DNA from: Desulfovibrionales bacterium
GTDB lineage: Bacteria > Desulfobacterota > QYQD01
NCBI GenBank assembly: GCA_028715605.1
Contig: JAQURM010000001.1
Coordinates: 426,001 to 490,000, forward strand
Reading direction: 5' to 3'
Length of the DNA: 64,000 nt
This document shows, in pieces, positions 46,011-54,705 of the stretch. The notes below the pieces were generated by a model. That model made no database searches. It was not told where the DNA came from and saw nothing but the letters and a program-made list of their open reading frames with translations. The position numbers were made by a program, and so were the translations under genes. The stretch's first letter is position 1, and every line of letters starts with the position of its first letter.

Positions 46011-46895
46011 ATGAAAAAGGTTCTGTTTGCGACTAAATTCAGGGAATTGGCCTTTGACGCCCTGGAGTCTCTTCTGGATTTGAAGGCGGCCGGGCTTAAG
46101 GAGGTAATCCTTACCTACATAATCCCACGTGAGGAAGTGGCCTTTGTGCCTTACGGGGGCTACATGAAGGATGAGGAGGAGCGCCTCAGGGAGCAGGCCC
46201 GGATCCGGTTTGAAGACTGGCAGGAGGCCCTTTCCAAGGCGGATGTGGATAGTAAAATCCGCATCGAGGTCGGTGAGCCGGTTCCAAAGCTAGTCAGAAT
46301 TGCTGAAAAAGAGAAGGTCAACCTGATTGTAGCCGGACGGAAAAAGCGGACGGCCCTGGAAAAAGTCTATGTGGGTTCACATACCCTGGATTTATTGCGC
46401 CGGAGTACGGCCATCCCGGTCCTTATAAGCAAGTATATGGTCTATTGTGATATGGAGGGGCAATGTGTAAGGCGTGTTAATGAACACCCCTTCCAGAGGC
46501 CCTTGTTTGCTACCGACTGGTCGAAGCCTTCACAGAATGCTCTTGAATTTATTACAACTCTGAAGGGCGCCATGGATAAGGTGGATGTGGCCCACATCAT
46601 TGGGGTTAAGATATCCAAGAGCCTCGATAAAAGTGAGCTGAACCGTATAGAAAAGGAGAGTAAGGTAAGGCTGGACAAATACTGCGCGACACTGAAGAAG
46701 GCGGGTATCAAGGCCGAACCCCATCTGACCGCCGGGCGTACTGCCAGCGAGATTATACGACTTTCCCGGGGATTAAACTCCACCATGATTGTACTGGGGA
46801 CGACAGGAAAAGATCGCGTTAAGGAGTTTTTTGTCGGTAGCGTCTCTCACCGCATAGCCGAGGCATCTGAGCTTCCGACGCTGTTGGTGCCGTAA
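46011..46895 (+). CDS. Tandem-domain universal stress protein
   Basis: 294 residues containing two Usp domains (about 1-145 and 160-294). The first loop VAGRKKRTALEKVYVGSHT and the second VLGTTGKDRVKEFFVGSVSHRIAE carry the G-x2-x9-G-S/H nucleotide pattern. ATG 46011 follows GGAGGGG directly after the carrier gene, suggesting co-transcription. Confidence 0.92.
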   Translation: MKKVLFATKFRELAFDALESLLDLKAAGLKEVILTYIIPREEVAFVPYGGYMKDEEERLREQARIRFEDWQEALSKADVDSKIRIEVGEPVPKLVRIAEKEKVNLIVAGRKKRTALEKVYVGSHTLDLLRRSTAIPVLISKYMVYCDMEGQCVRRVNEHPFQRPLFATDWSKPSQNALEFITTLKGAMDKVDVAHIIGVKISKSLDKSELNRIEKESKVRLDKYCATLKKAGIKAEPHLTAGRTASEIIRLSRGLNSTMIVLGTTGKDRVKEFFVGSVSHRIAEASELPTLLVP

Positions 46896-46971
46896 AATCC
46901 CCCCTGGCCCCCCTTTTCCAAAGGGGGGATGAATATTACCCTTCTTTAACGGGAAGGCGAGGGGAGATTTT
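46895..46971. repeat. Poly-C/poly-G palindromic repeat, copy 2 (expanded)
   Basis: AAATCCCCCCTGGCCCCCC (from 46895), TTTTCCAAA, GGGGGG, then about 25 bp of other sequence and a degenerate right end (GGCGAGGGGAGATTTT). It begins at the last base of the stress-protein stop codon. Confidence 0.8.
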
Positions 46972-46987
46972 AGTGAGATTAGCAATA

Positions 46988-47024
46988 AAAAACGCCAGCT
47001 CATTCTACATGACCTGGCGTTTTT
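46988..47024. terminator. Bidirectional terminator between usp and apbE
   Basis: Perfect 11-bp arms AAAAACGCCAG (46988-46998) and CTGGCGTTTTT (47014-47024) with a 15-nt loop, in a convergent intergenic region; T-tracts exist on both strands. Confidence 0.85.
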
Positions 47025-47051
47025 GTTTTTGATATATCGATAAGTTATTTT

Positions 47052-48104
47052 TTAGGCCGTCTTCCAACCCTTAGAAGCGAATTTCTTATTCCCGCTGGTT
47101 ATTATTACCATAGCCTCCACATTCGGCAATGCCTCTACAAGTCGCATGCCTTTTTCTATGCCTTCAACAAAGACGGTGGTAGAAAGCGCATCGGCCTCCA
47201 TGACCGTGGGAGCGGTGATGCTTACACTGGCCAGATCCCTGGGAGACCGGCCGGTATGCGTATCAATAATGTGGTGGTAGAGCTTTTCCCGGTCAAAGTA
47301 AACCTCATAGTTACCGGACGTGGCCACCGCGCCATTGTTTAATGCTATTGTTTGAAGATATGGTTTTTGCTTCCTGGGATCGGTAATGCCGATTTTCCAG
47401 GACTTATTCGGGCCGTTCCCGCCGATAGCCCGGATATCCCCACCGGCGTTGATCAGTGCATACTGTACGCCCATTTTTTTCAAGGCGTTGGCGGCTTCGT
47501 CAACGATGTAACCTTTAGCTATGCCATCAAGGGTGATGCCCATGCCGTCTTTCAGAAAGCGGATACCTTGTTTATTGAACTGTATCTTATCGGCATCAAC
47601 CAGGGCCAATTTTTCTTGGACTTTTTCTGATGACGGCGCATGGCCGGTCCTGGCAAACGTTTCTTTATAGAGGTCAACAAGGGGTTGGACTGTTATGTCA
47701 AAAGAACCCTGACTCAGGAAATGAAAGTAGGAGGCCTTGCTCATAACCTGTGCTAATTCCGGGCAGATATCCCTAAGCTGCCCCTTATGGTTTAACCGGG
47801 ATACCGGGGTGCTGTTAGAGTAGCGGTCAAATACCTTGACCAGTTTCTCCATCCGTGCAAAGCCCTTTTCCACGGCCTCAAGGGCCTTGTCCTGAGATGG
47901 ATGCAGCACGGTTATATTGACAAAAGTGCCCATAAGGGGAATGGTCCTGCTGACTTGATTAAGACCGTTAGAAAGTTTGGCCTCGGATGATGTTGGGAAA
48001 ACATTGGGAACGGCCATACCGAGACCGAGCATGCCTATAATCTTAAGACAGTCTCTCCGGCTGGTTAAAGCCTGTGATCCATTTTTAATGCCAGTCTTAT
48101 CCAT
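47052..48104 (-). CDS. apbE: FAD:protein FMN transferase ApbE
   Basis: Attaches FMN covalently to threonines of flavoproteins such as RnfD and RnfG. It is 350 residues. The N-terminus has a twin-arginine export signal (SRRDCLKIIGMLGLG), so the enzyme is periplasmic. ApbE core motifs include ITLDGIAKGYIVDEAA, LINAGGDIRAIG, and HHIIDTHTGRSP. It is convergent with the rnf-linked genes and probably matures Rnf. Confidence 0.95.
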   Translation of the reverse strand: MDKTGIKNGSQALTSRRDCLKIIGMLGLGMAVPNVFPTSSEAKLSNGLNQVSRTIPLMGTFVNITVLHPSQDKALEAVEKGFARMEKLVKVFDRYSNSTPVSRLNHKGQLRDICPELAQVMSKASYFHFLSQGSFDITVQPLVDLYKETFARTGHAPSSEKVQEKLALVDADKIQFNKQGIRFLKDGMGITLDGIAKGYIVDEAANALKKMGVQYALINAGGDIRAIGGNGPNKSWKIGITDPRKQKPYLQTIALNNGAVATSGNYEVYFDREKLYHHIIDTHTGRSPRDLASVSITAPTVMEADALSTTVFVEGIEKGMRLVEALPNVEAMVIITSGNKKFASKGWKTA

Positions 48105-48226
48105 TCTAACCTCTCCTTTCCGAATCTCCGTTAAACATTCTCACCAATGAGGTCCTTACAAAAGTCATTAATTGCGTCTGTAGCTGCAAACTTTAGCTTG
48201 CGCAGTTTACCAGTCAATACTTGATT

Positions 48227-48255
48227 TTCATAGACCATAACCATTCATTAGTCAA
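48227..48255 (-). promoter_or_regulatory. Candidate apbE promoter
   Basis: On the minus strand TTGACT (48255-48250) and TATGAA (48232-48227) are 17 bp apart. The remaining part of the 323-bp gap 48105-48427 is AT-rich, with a TATAAT at 48370-48375 on the plus strand that may serve the cytochrome gene; nothing else is recognised. Confidence 0.45.
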
Positions 48256-48427
48256 GGGTTTTCTGTGGCGTAATGGATAATTATTAATAGAGCAAAATGC
48301 CCGGTATTACAGCCCCGATTTGTGGATGGTTCATTGTGGGCTTGACTGGGGAGGGAAATACATTTAATGTATAATTTATAAATATTGCAACCGGTTATAA
48401 AAACAAATAACGGGGGGTTAGGGGATA

Positions 48428-48871
48428 ATGAAAATATTTATTATGATAATCGCCTCTTTCTTATTTTTTACTTACGGCATGGGCTTGTTGTTTACCTTAC
48501 AAACAGCGCAGGCGGCAAAGGGCAAGGCTACCTATGTGGGGATGGCAAGGTGTAAAGAGTGTCATCCTAAAGAGGTAGAGACATACTTAACGTGGAAGTA
48601 CTCCAAGAATTTTCGAATTATCCAGATGAGAAAGAAAGACCGTGATCCGAATTGCCTTCGCTGCCATACTACAGGTTTTGGACAGCCGGGTGGTTTTTGC
48701 AGTGTGGAAAAAACACCGGATATGGCAAACAAACAGTGTGAATCCTGCCATGGCCCGGCCAGCCTGCATCTTAAGGCCCCAACGAAAGAGGAACATCAGA
48801 GGACTTTGACCATTCCTAAAAATCTCTGCACTACCTGTCATAGCGGACATAGACATCCAGGGTGGTACTGA
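48428..48871 (+). CDS. Tetraheme cytochrome c (cytochrome c554-like)
   Basis: Exported c-type cytochrome of 147 residues with a signal peptide (ending QTAQA-AK) and four CxxCH sites (CKECH, CLRCH, CESCH, CTTCH). The order YVGMARCKECHPKEVETYLTW ... CESCHGPASLHL is like the cytochrome c-554 family domain. It is distinct from the class III cytochrome at 37952. A GGGGGG-rich region precedes the ATG. It sits before a heme-sensing kinase gene, possibly functionally linked. Confidence 0.88.
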   Translation: MKIFIMIIASFLFFTYGMGLLFTLQTAQAAKGKATYVGMARCKECHPKEVETYLTWKYSKNFRIIQMRKKDRDPNCLRCHTTGFGQPGGFCSVEKTPDMANKQCESCHGPASLHLKAPTKEEHQRTLTIPKNLCTTCHSGHRHPGWY

Positions 48872-48992
48872 TTTATAGGCAATGTCACCGGGCATCAGTC
48901 ATTAGTCATTGGTCAACTGTAGAGGATTGGCCGCTTTTAACGGTGGGAGATGACCGTTGACAAATGACGTTCACTACAGAAAGAAGGTCTGA

Positions 48993-50672
48993 ATGGTGCA
49001 TCTCAAAGAAAAACTAAGGGCTTTCCTCCTCTTGAGCAGTCTTCGGCTCAAGGTTATGCTGGGTATAGGGCTGATCTTGCTTGTAGGCATGGGCACCTTT
49101 ACATACATAGATGTCATATCGCACCGTAAGGATTTCCTGGACGAAGAGGAGAGGAAGGCCGCAGAAACAAGCGATACCGTCATGAAGAGTGTTGAATATC
49201 CGATGCTCGACGGCGAGATGGAGCAGGTTCAGAGCATATTAGAGCGTCTGCGCATATTACGGGATATTGACGTTGTGCATCTGTGTGATACCAAAGGTGT
49301 TATACGCTATAGTGGTGTGGCAAAAGGTAACATAGGGAGGGTGACGGAATCCCGTATTACTCTGGAGGCCTTACGCACCGGTAAGCTGACCAAGGGGCTG
49401 GAGGTGCGGCGGGTAGAACATCCGGCGGAGGCGGAGAAAATCCTCCGCTATGCCCTGCCCATACATAACGAAAGGGCATGCTTTAAATGCCATGGAGAAG
49501 AGCCAGGGATCTTGGGGGTTTTGACGGTTGGTTATAAATGGACTCGTATTGAAGAAATGGTCGCTGGCCATCTGCGTCGCGACCTCTTTTATTTTATTAT
49601 CTCTATTACCCTCATAGGCTTTTTTTTAAATAAGTGGCTCACAAAATCCATTACCCGGCCGATATCCGTGCTCACGGCGTGGACCGACGAGGTCAGTCGC
49701 GGCAACCTGGACGTTAAGCTTGATTTAGGCAAGAAGGTAAGGTGCTGGGAAATGGAAAATTGTGATAAGAAAGAATGCCCTGCCTATGGGCGCACCGATG
49801 TGATGTGCTGGTTTATTGACGGCACCCTCTGTAAGGGCCAGCCTATGGGGAAGTTTCCGGACAAGCTTGATGAGTGCCGTGAATGTCAAGTCTATAAGGA
49901 GCACGTGGGGGATGAGATAGTTCAGTTGGGTGATTCTTTTTGCCACATGGTCTCGGAATTAAAGAGATCCAGGGAAGCATTAAGCCGCGCGTACGAAAGG
50001 AACCTGCAGGCGGAAAGGTTAGCCACTATCGGCAAGGGCGCGGCCCATATTGCGCATGAGATCAAGAATCCCCTTATGCTCATCGGCGGTTTTTCCAAAC
50101 AGGTCTTTGAGTCCCTGGGGCACGAAGACCCGAACAGAAAAAAATTGCAGATCGTAACCGACGAGATAAGGCGGCTGGAGAGCTTGCTTGTCGATGTATC
50201 AGATTTTGCGAGAATGGCCCAGCCCCAGAAGAGCATACAGAATATTAATGACGTGGCGTTGGATGTCTATAACTTGATGTCCGGAGAACTTCAAAAACAG
50301 GGGATAGAATTCACCAAATCATTTCGGCCTGATATTCCGTCCAGTTCTTTTGATCCCCGGCAACTTAAGCAGATCCTTATCAATCTGGCCAAGAATGCGG
50401 TCGAGGCCATGCCCCATGGCGGCAGGCTGGACATTGCCACGGATTTGGAAGGTCAGATGATCAAGATCGCGGTTACAGATACCGGTAAGGGAATTCCCGG
50501 TGAAAATCTCCAGGATATATTTAACCCGTTTTTTACCACAAAACCCAAAGGGACAGGGCTGGGGCTGGCTATTTCGCGGAAGATAATCGAGGACCACGGT
50601 GGGTCTGTCGAAATAAAGAGTAAGGTAGGAGAAGGCACCACCTGCATCGTTAACTTGCCGATTACATCCTAA
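48993..50672 (+). CDS. Sensor histidine kinase with c-type heme site and two-CW cysteine-rich insert
   Basis: 559 residues. A membrane helix (about 20-38) precedes a periplasmic sensor domain with one heme-binding motif CFKCH (163-167), as in DUF3365/Tll0287-like domains. After the second helix (about 198-215) a HAMP region (about 218-245) runs into an insert with seven cysteines (251, 257, 262, 272, 280, 295, 298) of the two-CW type (CWEMENC ... MCWF). Kinase core: IAHEIKNPLMLIGGF, and DTGKGI with GTGLGLAIS. This suggests dual heme and metal/Fe-S redox input. No partner regulator is adjacent. Confidence 0.88.
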   Translation: MVHLKEKLRAFLLLSSLRLKVMLGIGLILLVGMGTFTYIDVISHRKDFLDEEERKAAETSDTVMKSVEYPMLDGEMEQVQSILERLRILRDIDVVHLCDTKGVIRYSGVAKGNIGRVTESRITLEALRTGKLTKGLEVRRVEHPAEAEKILRYALPIHNERACFKCHGEEPGILGVLTVGYKWTRIEEMVAGHLRRDLFYFIISITLIGFFLNKWLTKSITRPISVLTAWTDEVSRGNLDVKLDLGKKVRCWEMENCDKKECPAYGRTDVMCWFIDGTLCKGQPMGKFPDKLDECRECQVYKEHVGDEIVQLGDSFCHMVSELKRSREALSRAYERNLQAERLATIGKGAAHIAHEIKNPLMLIGGFSKQVFESLGHEDPNRKKLQIVTDEIRRLESLLVDVSDFARMAQPQKSIQNINDVALDVYNLMSGELQKQGIEFTKSFRPDIPSSSFDPRQLKQILINLAKNAVEAMPHGGRLDIATDLEGQMIKIAVTDTGKGIPGENLQDIFNPFFTTKPKGTGLGLAISRKIIEDHGGSVEIKSKVGEGTTCIVNLPITS

Positions 50673-50763
50673 GAGCGGGGTTTTACCTTGACAGGGGAAA
50701 TGGCAATTGATAGCATAAATTATAAGGTAGTTGTCTTAACATCCCAGTGTCATGGAGGCGGCT

Positions 50764-51213
50764 ATGAAAGAAATTAAGAAGATTTTGTGTCCGGTTGATT
50801 TTTCAGAGAGTTCAAAAAAAATCATTCCTTATGCCGTTACCTTTGCTGCGAAGTTTAGCGCCAAACTATATCTTGTTTATGTGGTCAGGGAATTGCGGCA
50901 TTTTTCCGGCTTCTACATCCCACATGCCTCTATAGCTAACTTTGAAGCAGAGGTGTCCAAGGGCGCCGAGAAGAACATGCAGAATTTTGTGGAAGAACAC
51001 CTGGAAGGTTTAAAAAATTTTGAAGCCCGTGTCCTGATTGGGGACGTCGGTGAGGAGATAAATAAATTAGTCACGGCCGAAGGGATTGATCTAATAGTTA
51101 TGGGCACCCACGGACGGAAGGGGCTGGACAAGGCCATCTTTGGAAGCGTGGCCGAACAGGTTGTAAAATCCGCTCCCTGTCCGGTTATGACCGTAAATCC
51201 ATATAAAGTTTGA
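50764..51213 (+). CDS. Universal stress protein, UspA family
   Basis: 149 residues with KKILCPVDFSESSKKIIPYAV and the ATP loop VMGTHGRKGLDKAIFGSVAEQVVKSAPCPVMTV. ATG 50764 follows GGAGG by 5 nt; the in-frame ATG at 50752 overlaps that ribosome site and is rejected. It lies 91 bp after the kinase gene. Confidence 0.93.
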   Translation: MKEIKKILCPVDFSESSKKIIPYAVTFAAKFSAKLYLVYVVRELRHFSGFYIPHASIANFEAEVSKGAEKNMQNFVEEHLEGLKNFEARVLIGDVGEEINKLVTAEGIDLIVMGTHGRKGLDKAIFGSVAEQVVKSAPCPVMTVNPYKV

Positions 51214-51330
51214 CGGCTTCGTAAAAAAGCCTTTGCACCGCTGAGCACGTAGAGTCCGCAGAGAAAAGCTGTAAACTATTCGATATGTTATCTCAGCGTT
51301 CTCTGCGATCTCTGCGGTAAAATTTTACTT
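51212..51330. repeat. CTCTGCG/CGCAGAG-type imperfect inverted repeat
   Basis: The left part (CACCGCTGAGCACGTAGAG, CCGCAGAGAAAAG; 51237-51265) is roughly complementary to the right part (CTCAGCGTTCTCTGCGATC ... GCGGTAAAATTTT; 51293-51328). The left edge GGCTTCGTAAAAA also occurs at the 3' end of aspA (9406), and a related GCAAAGCACGCAGAGAAAA unit is at 63329. No gene is seen. Confidence 0.6.
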
Positions 51331-51351
51331 TTTCAGCTTCTGCTCTTTGCA

Positions 51352-51699
51352 TCAGATCTTCATGTCTCTGATAAATTTATTTATTCGTTCCTTGTCGTGG
51401 TTATTTAAACTTTCAAATTCTATTCCCATCCCTGCCCGGGGATGCCCGGCGCCTTTTTCCGGGGGACTGGTTGTGGACCAGACGACCACTCCATGCGTCT
51501 CGATGGGCTTATGGTCACCGGGTAGATAAAATTTTATCTCAACCACTGTCCCTATAGGGGCCGGCCTGTCGGTTTCGATAAAGATGCCCCCTTCATTCAG
51601 GTTTTGGCTGAGGCTGGTAAAAATATCCATTGGGGTTGAGTAATAGATCTCAAGCCTGACCGCCTTCCTGGAGACTTGCCTTCTTTCTTTTTTGTTCAT
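51352..51699 (-). CDS. PilZ-domain c-di-GMP-binding protein
   Basis: Single PilZ domain of 115 residues. An RxxxR motif (RKAVR, near residue 11) and NLNEGGIFIET match the c-di-GMP binding pattern RxxxR...(D/N)xSxxG, with Ser replaced by Asn. It resembles the short TIGR02266-type PilZ proteins of deltaproteobacteria. A possible receiver of c-di-GMP made by the REC-GGDEF protein at 4755. Confidence 0.87.
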   Translation of the reverse strand: MNKKERRQVSRKAVRLEIYYSTPMDIFTSLSQNLNEGGIFIETDRPAPIGTVVEIKFYLPGDHKPIETHGVVVWSTTSPPEKGAGHPRAGMGIEFESLNNHDKERINKFIRDMKI

Positions 51700-51764
51700 T
51701 TAACTTTATGCCCTCTTTCTGTAGCCAATGTCATTGGTCAATGGTCACTTGTCACTGGCAATAG

Positions 51765-51898
51765 CGATCAGCTATCGGCATGAAGCCGATCCACCGTTCA
51801 CTGTTGACCGTTTACCGAAAGAAGATGTCGGACAACGGTTAACGGATAACAATCATGCTGACGGCTGAAAGCTGATTGCTGAAAGCGTGAATCTGGAA
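51765..51898. repeat. Composite dispersed repeat, copy A2
   Basis: Close match to about 125 bp of the block at 35256-35398: GCATGAAGCCG, CACCGTTCACTGTTGACCGT, GATGTCGGACAACGGTTAAC, then CATGCTGACGGCTGAAAGC and GAAAGCGTGAAT. It fills most of the 328-bp gap before recN, together with ATTGGTCA-type short repeats at 51731-51752. No gene is seen. Confidence 0.75.
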
Positions 51899-52027
51899 AC
51901 GGTATTCCCGGATGCATATAACTATCTTATCGGGAATTAACCCCCTTTTCCAAAATTTAGTCAGAGAGAGGATTGCAATCTTGAATGAAATATGTATGAT
52001 GGGGTAAAACTAAAGTGCCTTTCATCT

Positions 52028-53707
52028 ATGTTGCTTGAACTTACCATCCAGGATTTTGCCCTGATCGCTAACCTTAAGATTTCGTTTGGCCCGGGCCTGA
52101 ACATCCTCTCCGGCGAAACCGGCGCAGGCAAGTCTATTATCATCCAGGCCATCCAGCTTGTCCTGGGTGGACGGGGAGGCCCACACCTGGTGCGCACCGG
52201 TAAGGAGGAGGCCAGGATAGAGGCTTATTTTGAGTATCCGGAAGACAGCCGGGTGGCTCAGAAGCTAACAGACATGGGCATAGACAGAGATGATGCCCTG
52301 ATTATCCGGCGGACTGTTTCCCGTACCGGCAAGGGCCGGGTTTTTATTAACGGAACGGCCGCTACCCTGCAGATGGCAACACAGCTTGCCACTGAACTGA
52401 TTTCCATCGCCGGGCAGCATGAGTATCAAATCCTCTTGCGTCCCCAAAATCATCTGTTTCTTTTGGATGCCTTCGGGGGGCTGACATATCTTCGCCTGGG
52501 GGTACAGAAGGATTATCGAAAGTGGCAGGAACTTCATGAACAGCGCCGGCAACTGATTGAACAGCAAAACGCTGCGGCTGCGCGTAAAGACCTTTTAGCC
52601 TTTCAGCTGCAAGAGATAAGAAAGGCGAATTTAAGGATTGGCGAAGAGGAGGAACTTATTCAGGAGAAGTCTTTGTTGGCTTCGGCGGAAAAACTGCGCG
52701 AGTGGGCCCAGCGCGCCTATGATTTGCTGTATGCCTCATCCGGTGCGGTTACAGAAAAGCTCAGCGAGTCCAGGACACTGGGTCAGTCGCTGGCCGGGAT
52801 CGATGGCTCCCTGGCTCCGCTTGTGGAGTCCCTGGACGCTGCCTTTTTTCAGGTAGAGGATATAGCCTTACGGTTGAGAGATTATCTGCAGAAGATTGAC
52901 AGCGACCCGGGGAGACTGGAGACCCTTGAAGATAGATTACAGGAATTGTCCCGGCTTAAGAAGAAATACGACGGAGACATTCAGAAAATCCTGGCCCTGA
53001 GCGCTGAAATGGAACAGGAACTGGCCGGCTTAGAAGGAAGGCAAGAGGAACTCGCCGGTCTTGAGGCATCCGCAGCCAGGGCCGAAGAAGAGGTCATCCG
53101 GCGGGCGCTGGATTTGTCGGCCAAGCGTAAGGCCGCGGCTTCACAATTGGCAGAGGCGGTCTGCCGGGAGTTGGAATCGCTCCACATGCCCCGTACCAGG
53201 GTTATGGTTGATTTCAGTCCGCTTAAGAAAGAGGTAAGGGATATACTTTCAGAAAATGGTATCGATGAAGTTCAATTTCTCATTGCCCCGAATATCGGCG
53301 AAGATTTAAAACCACTGGCGCAGATTGCCTCCGGAGGAGAGCTTTCCCGTATCACGCTGGCCCTGAAGAGCGTCCTTACAGAAAGGGATGGGGTGGAAAC
53401 TACCATTTTTGACGAGGTTGACGCCGGTATAGGCGGGGCCGTGGCCGAGGTCCTGGGGCGCAAGCTGGGGGATCTGGCCGGACGCCATCAGGTTATCTGT
53501 ATTACTCATCTGCCACAGATTGCCTGTTTTGCAGACAGGCACTACCGGGTAGATAAGGTGCACAAGGGGAACCGCAGCGAGACCATAGTCAAAGAACTCT
53601 CAGGGGAGGAGCGCGTGGAAGAGGTTGCGCGGATGTTGGGGGGTGTAGAGATTTCCGAAAAGACCAGGGCGCATGCCCGGGAAATGATAGAGCGGCGAAG
53701 GAGATAG
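52028..53707 (+). CDS. recN: DNA repair protein RecN
   Basis: SMC-like ATPase in double-strand break repair. From ATG 52028 it is 559 residues, with the typical start LLELTIQDFALIANL, Walker A SGETGAGKS, a central coiled coil (about 150-370), the ABC signature ASGGELSRITLALK and Walker B TTIFDEVDAGIGG. An earlier ATG at 51992 lacks conservation. The next gene follows after 5 bp. Confidence 0.96.
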   Translation: MLLELTIQDFALIANLKISFGPGLNILSGETGAGKSIIIQAIQLVLGGRGGPHLVRTGKEEARIEAYFEYPEDSRVAQKLTDMGIDRDDALIIRRTVSRTGKGRVFINGTAATLQMATQLATELISIAGQHEYQILLRPQNHLFLLDAFGGLTYLRLGVQKDYRKWQELHEQRRQLIEQQNAAAARKDLLAFQLQEIRKANLRIGEEEELIQEKSLLASAEKLREWAQRAYDLLYASSGAVTEKLSESRTLGQSLAGIDGSLAPLVESLDAAFFQVEDIALRLRDYLQKIDSDPGRLETLEDRLQELSRLKKKYDGDIQKILALSAEMEQELAGLEGRQEELAGLEASAARAEEEVIRRALDLSAKRKAAASQLAEAVCRELESLHMPRTRVMVDFSPLKKEVRDILSENGIDEVQFLIAPNIGEDLKPLAQIASGGELSRITLALKSVLTERDGVETTIFDEVDAGIGGAVAEVLGRKLGDLAGRHQVICITHLPQIACFADRHYRVDKVHKGNRSETIVKELSGEERVEEVARMLGGVEISEKTRAHAREMIERRRR

Positions 53708-53712
53708 GGTTT

Positions 53713-54705
53713 TTGACCAAGGTAAAGGCCCTGGCCCTCTTTTCCGGTGGCCTGGATAGCATATTGGCCTGTAAGTTAATGGAACAGCAGGGGATAGAGG
53801 TCGAGGCCTTACATTTTGTCTCTCCTTTCTTTGGCCGCAGGAAGGATCGGGAGTCATATCCTGAAGAGGTCTGGAGACGGTATGGAGTAAGGCTTTCTGT
53901 AATAGATGTCGGAGGAAGTTTTATAGAGGTCTTAAGAAATCCACCTCACGGCTATGGACGCTGTTTTAACCCTTGTGTGGACTGTAAGATCCTGCTGCTG
54001 ACAAGGGCCAGGAGGGAACTGGCTTCGCGAGGGGCCTCGTTTCTGGTGAGCGGTGAGGTCCTGGGGCAGCGGCCCATGTCCCAACGCCGGGATACACTCC
54101 GCATAGTAGAAAGGGATGCCTCGGTTACGGGCCTGCTCTTGCGTCCGCTTAGCGCATTAAAGCTTCTGCCTACCAGTGTGGAAGAAGAGGGATTGGTGGA
54201 TCGCACCAGGCTTCTGGGCATAAGCGGCCGGGGGCGCAAAGAACAGATGGCCCTGGCCCGTGAGCTGGGCATCCATGACTACCCTGCACCGGCCGGCGGG
54301 TGTGTACTCACTGACCCGGCTTTATCCCGGCGGATTAAGAATCTTTTTGGGGCCATGCCGGTGATTACGGAAAACGCCTGCCTTCTCATGCAAGTCGGAC
54401 GACATTTTCTTCTCCCCGGGAAGGGTTGGCTGGTTGTGGGTAGAAACGAGGCCGAGAATAAAGAAATTAAAGGCCTTTTTCAACCGGGTGATCTGTTAAT
54501 GAATATAACCGGTGGAGCAGGGCCGACCGGTCTGGTACGCGGGGCCGCTCCCTGTTCCGACAGGTCTCTGGCCGCCGGTATTGTGGCTGGTTATAGCCGG
54601 TTAAGGGGAGAACCAGAGGTGCAGATTTCAATCTGCGGGGATGGGTGCGAAACGATAAAGGCCGTGCCTGCGCCATCTGATGCGCTACGTTTATACCGGC
54701 TATAG
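53713..54705 (+). CDS. PP-loop ATPase, tRNA thiolation-like (MnmA/ThiI-related)
   Basis: 330 residues. The PP-loop SGGLDSILACKL near the N-terminus marks an ATP-pyrophosphatase that adenylates a tRNA base or similar; GRCFNPCVDCK and PAGGCVLTDPALSRR give conserved cysteines, as in the ThiI/MnmA-related family common in Desulfobacterota. Start TTG 53713 is used: AAGGAG lies 9 nt before it and no ATG is available ahead of the PP-loop. It is coupled to recN. The exact substrate is not known. Confidence 0.78.
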   Translation: MTKVKALALFSGGLDSILACKLMEQQGIEVEALHFVSPFFGRRKDRESYPEEVWRRYGVRLSVIDVGGSFIEVLRNPPHGYGRCFNPCVDCKILLLTRARRELASRGASFLVSGEVLGQRPMSQRRDTLRIVERDASVTGLLLRPLSALKLLPTSVEEEGLVDRTRLLGISGRGRKEQMALARELGIHDYPAPAGGCVLTDPALSRRIKNLFGAMPVITENACLLMQVGRHFLLPGKGWLVVGRNEAENKEIKGLFQPGDLLMNITGGAGPTGLVRGAAPCSDRSLAAGIVAGYSRLRGEPEVQISICGDGCETIKAVPAPSDALRLYRL

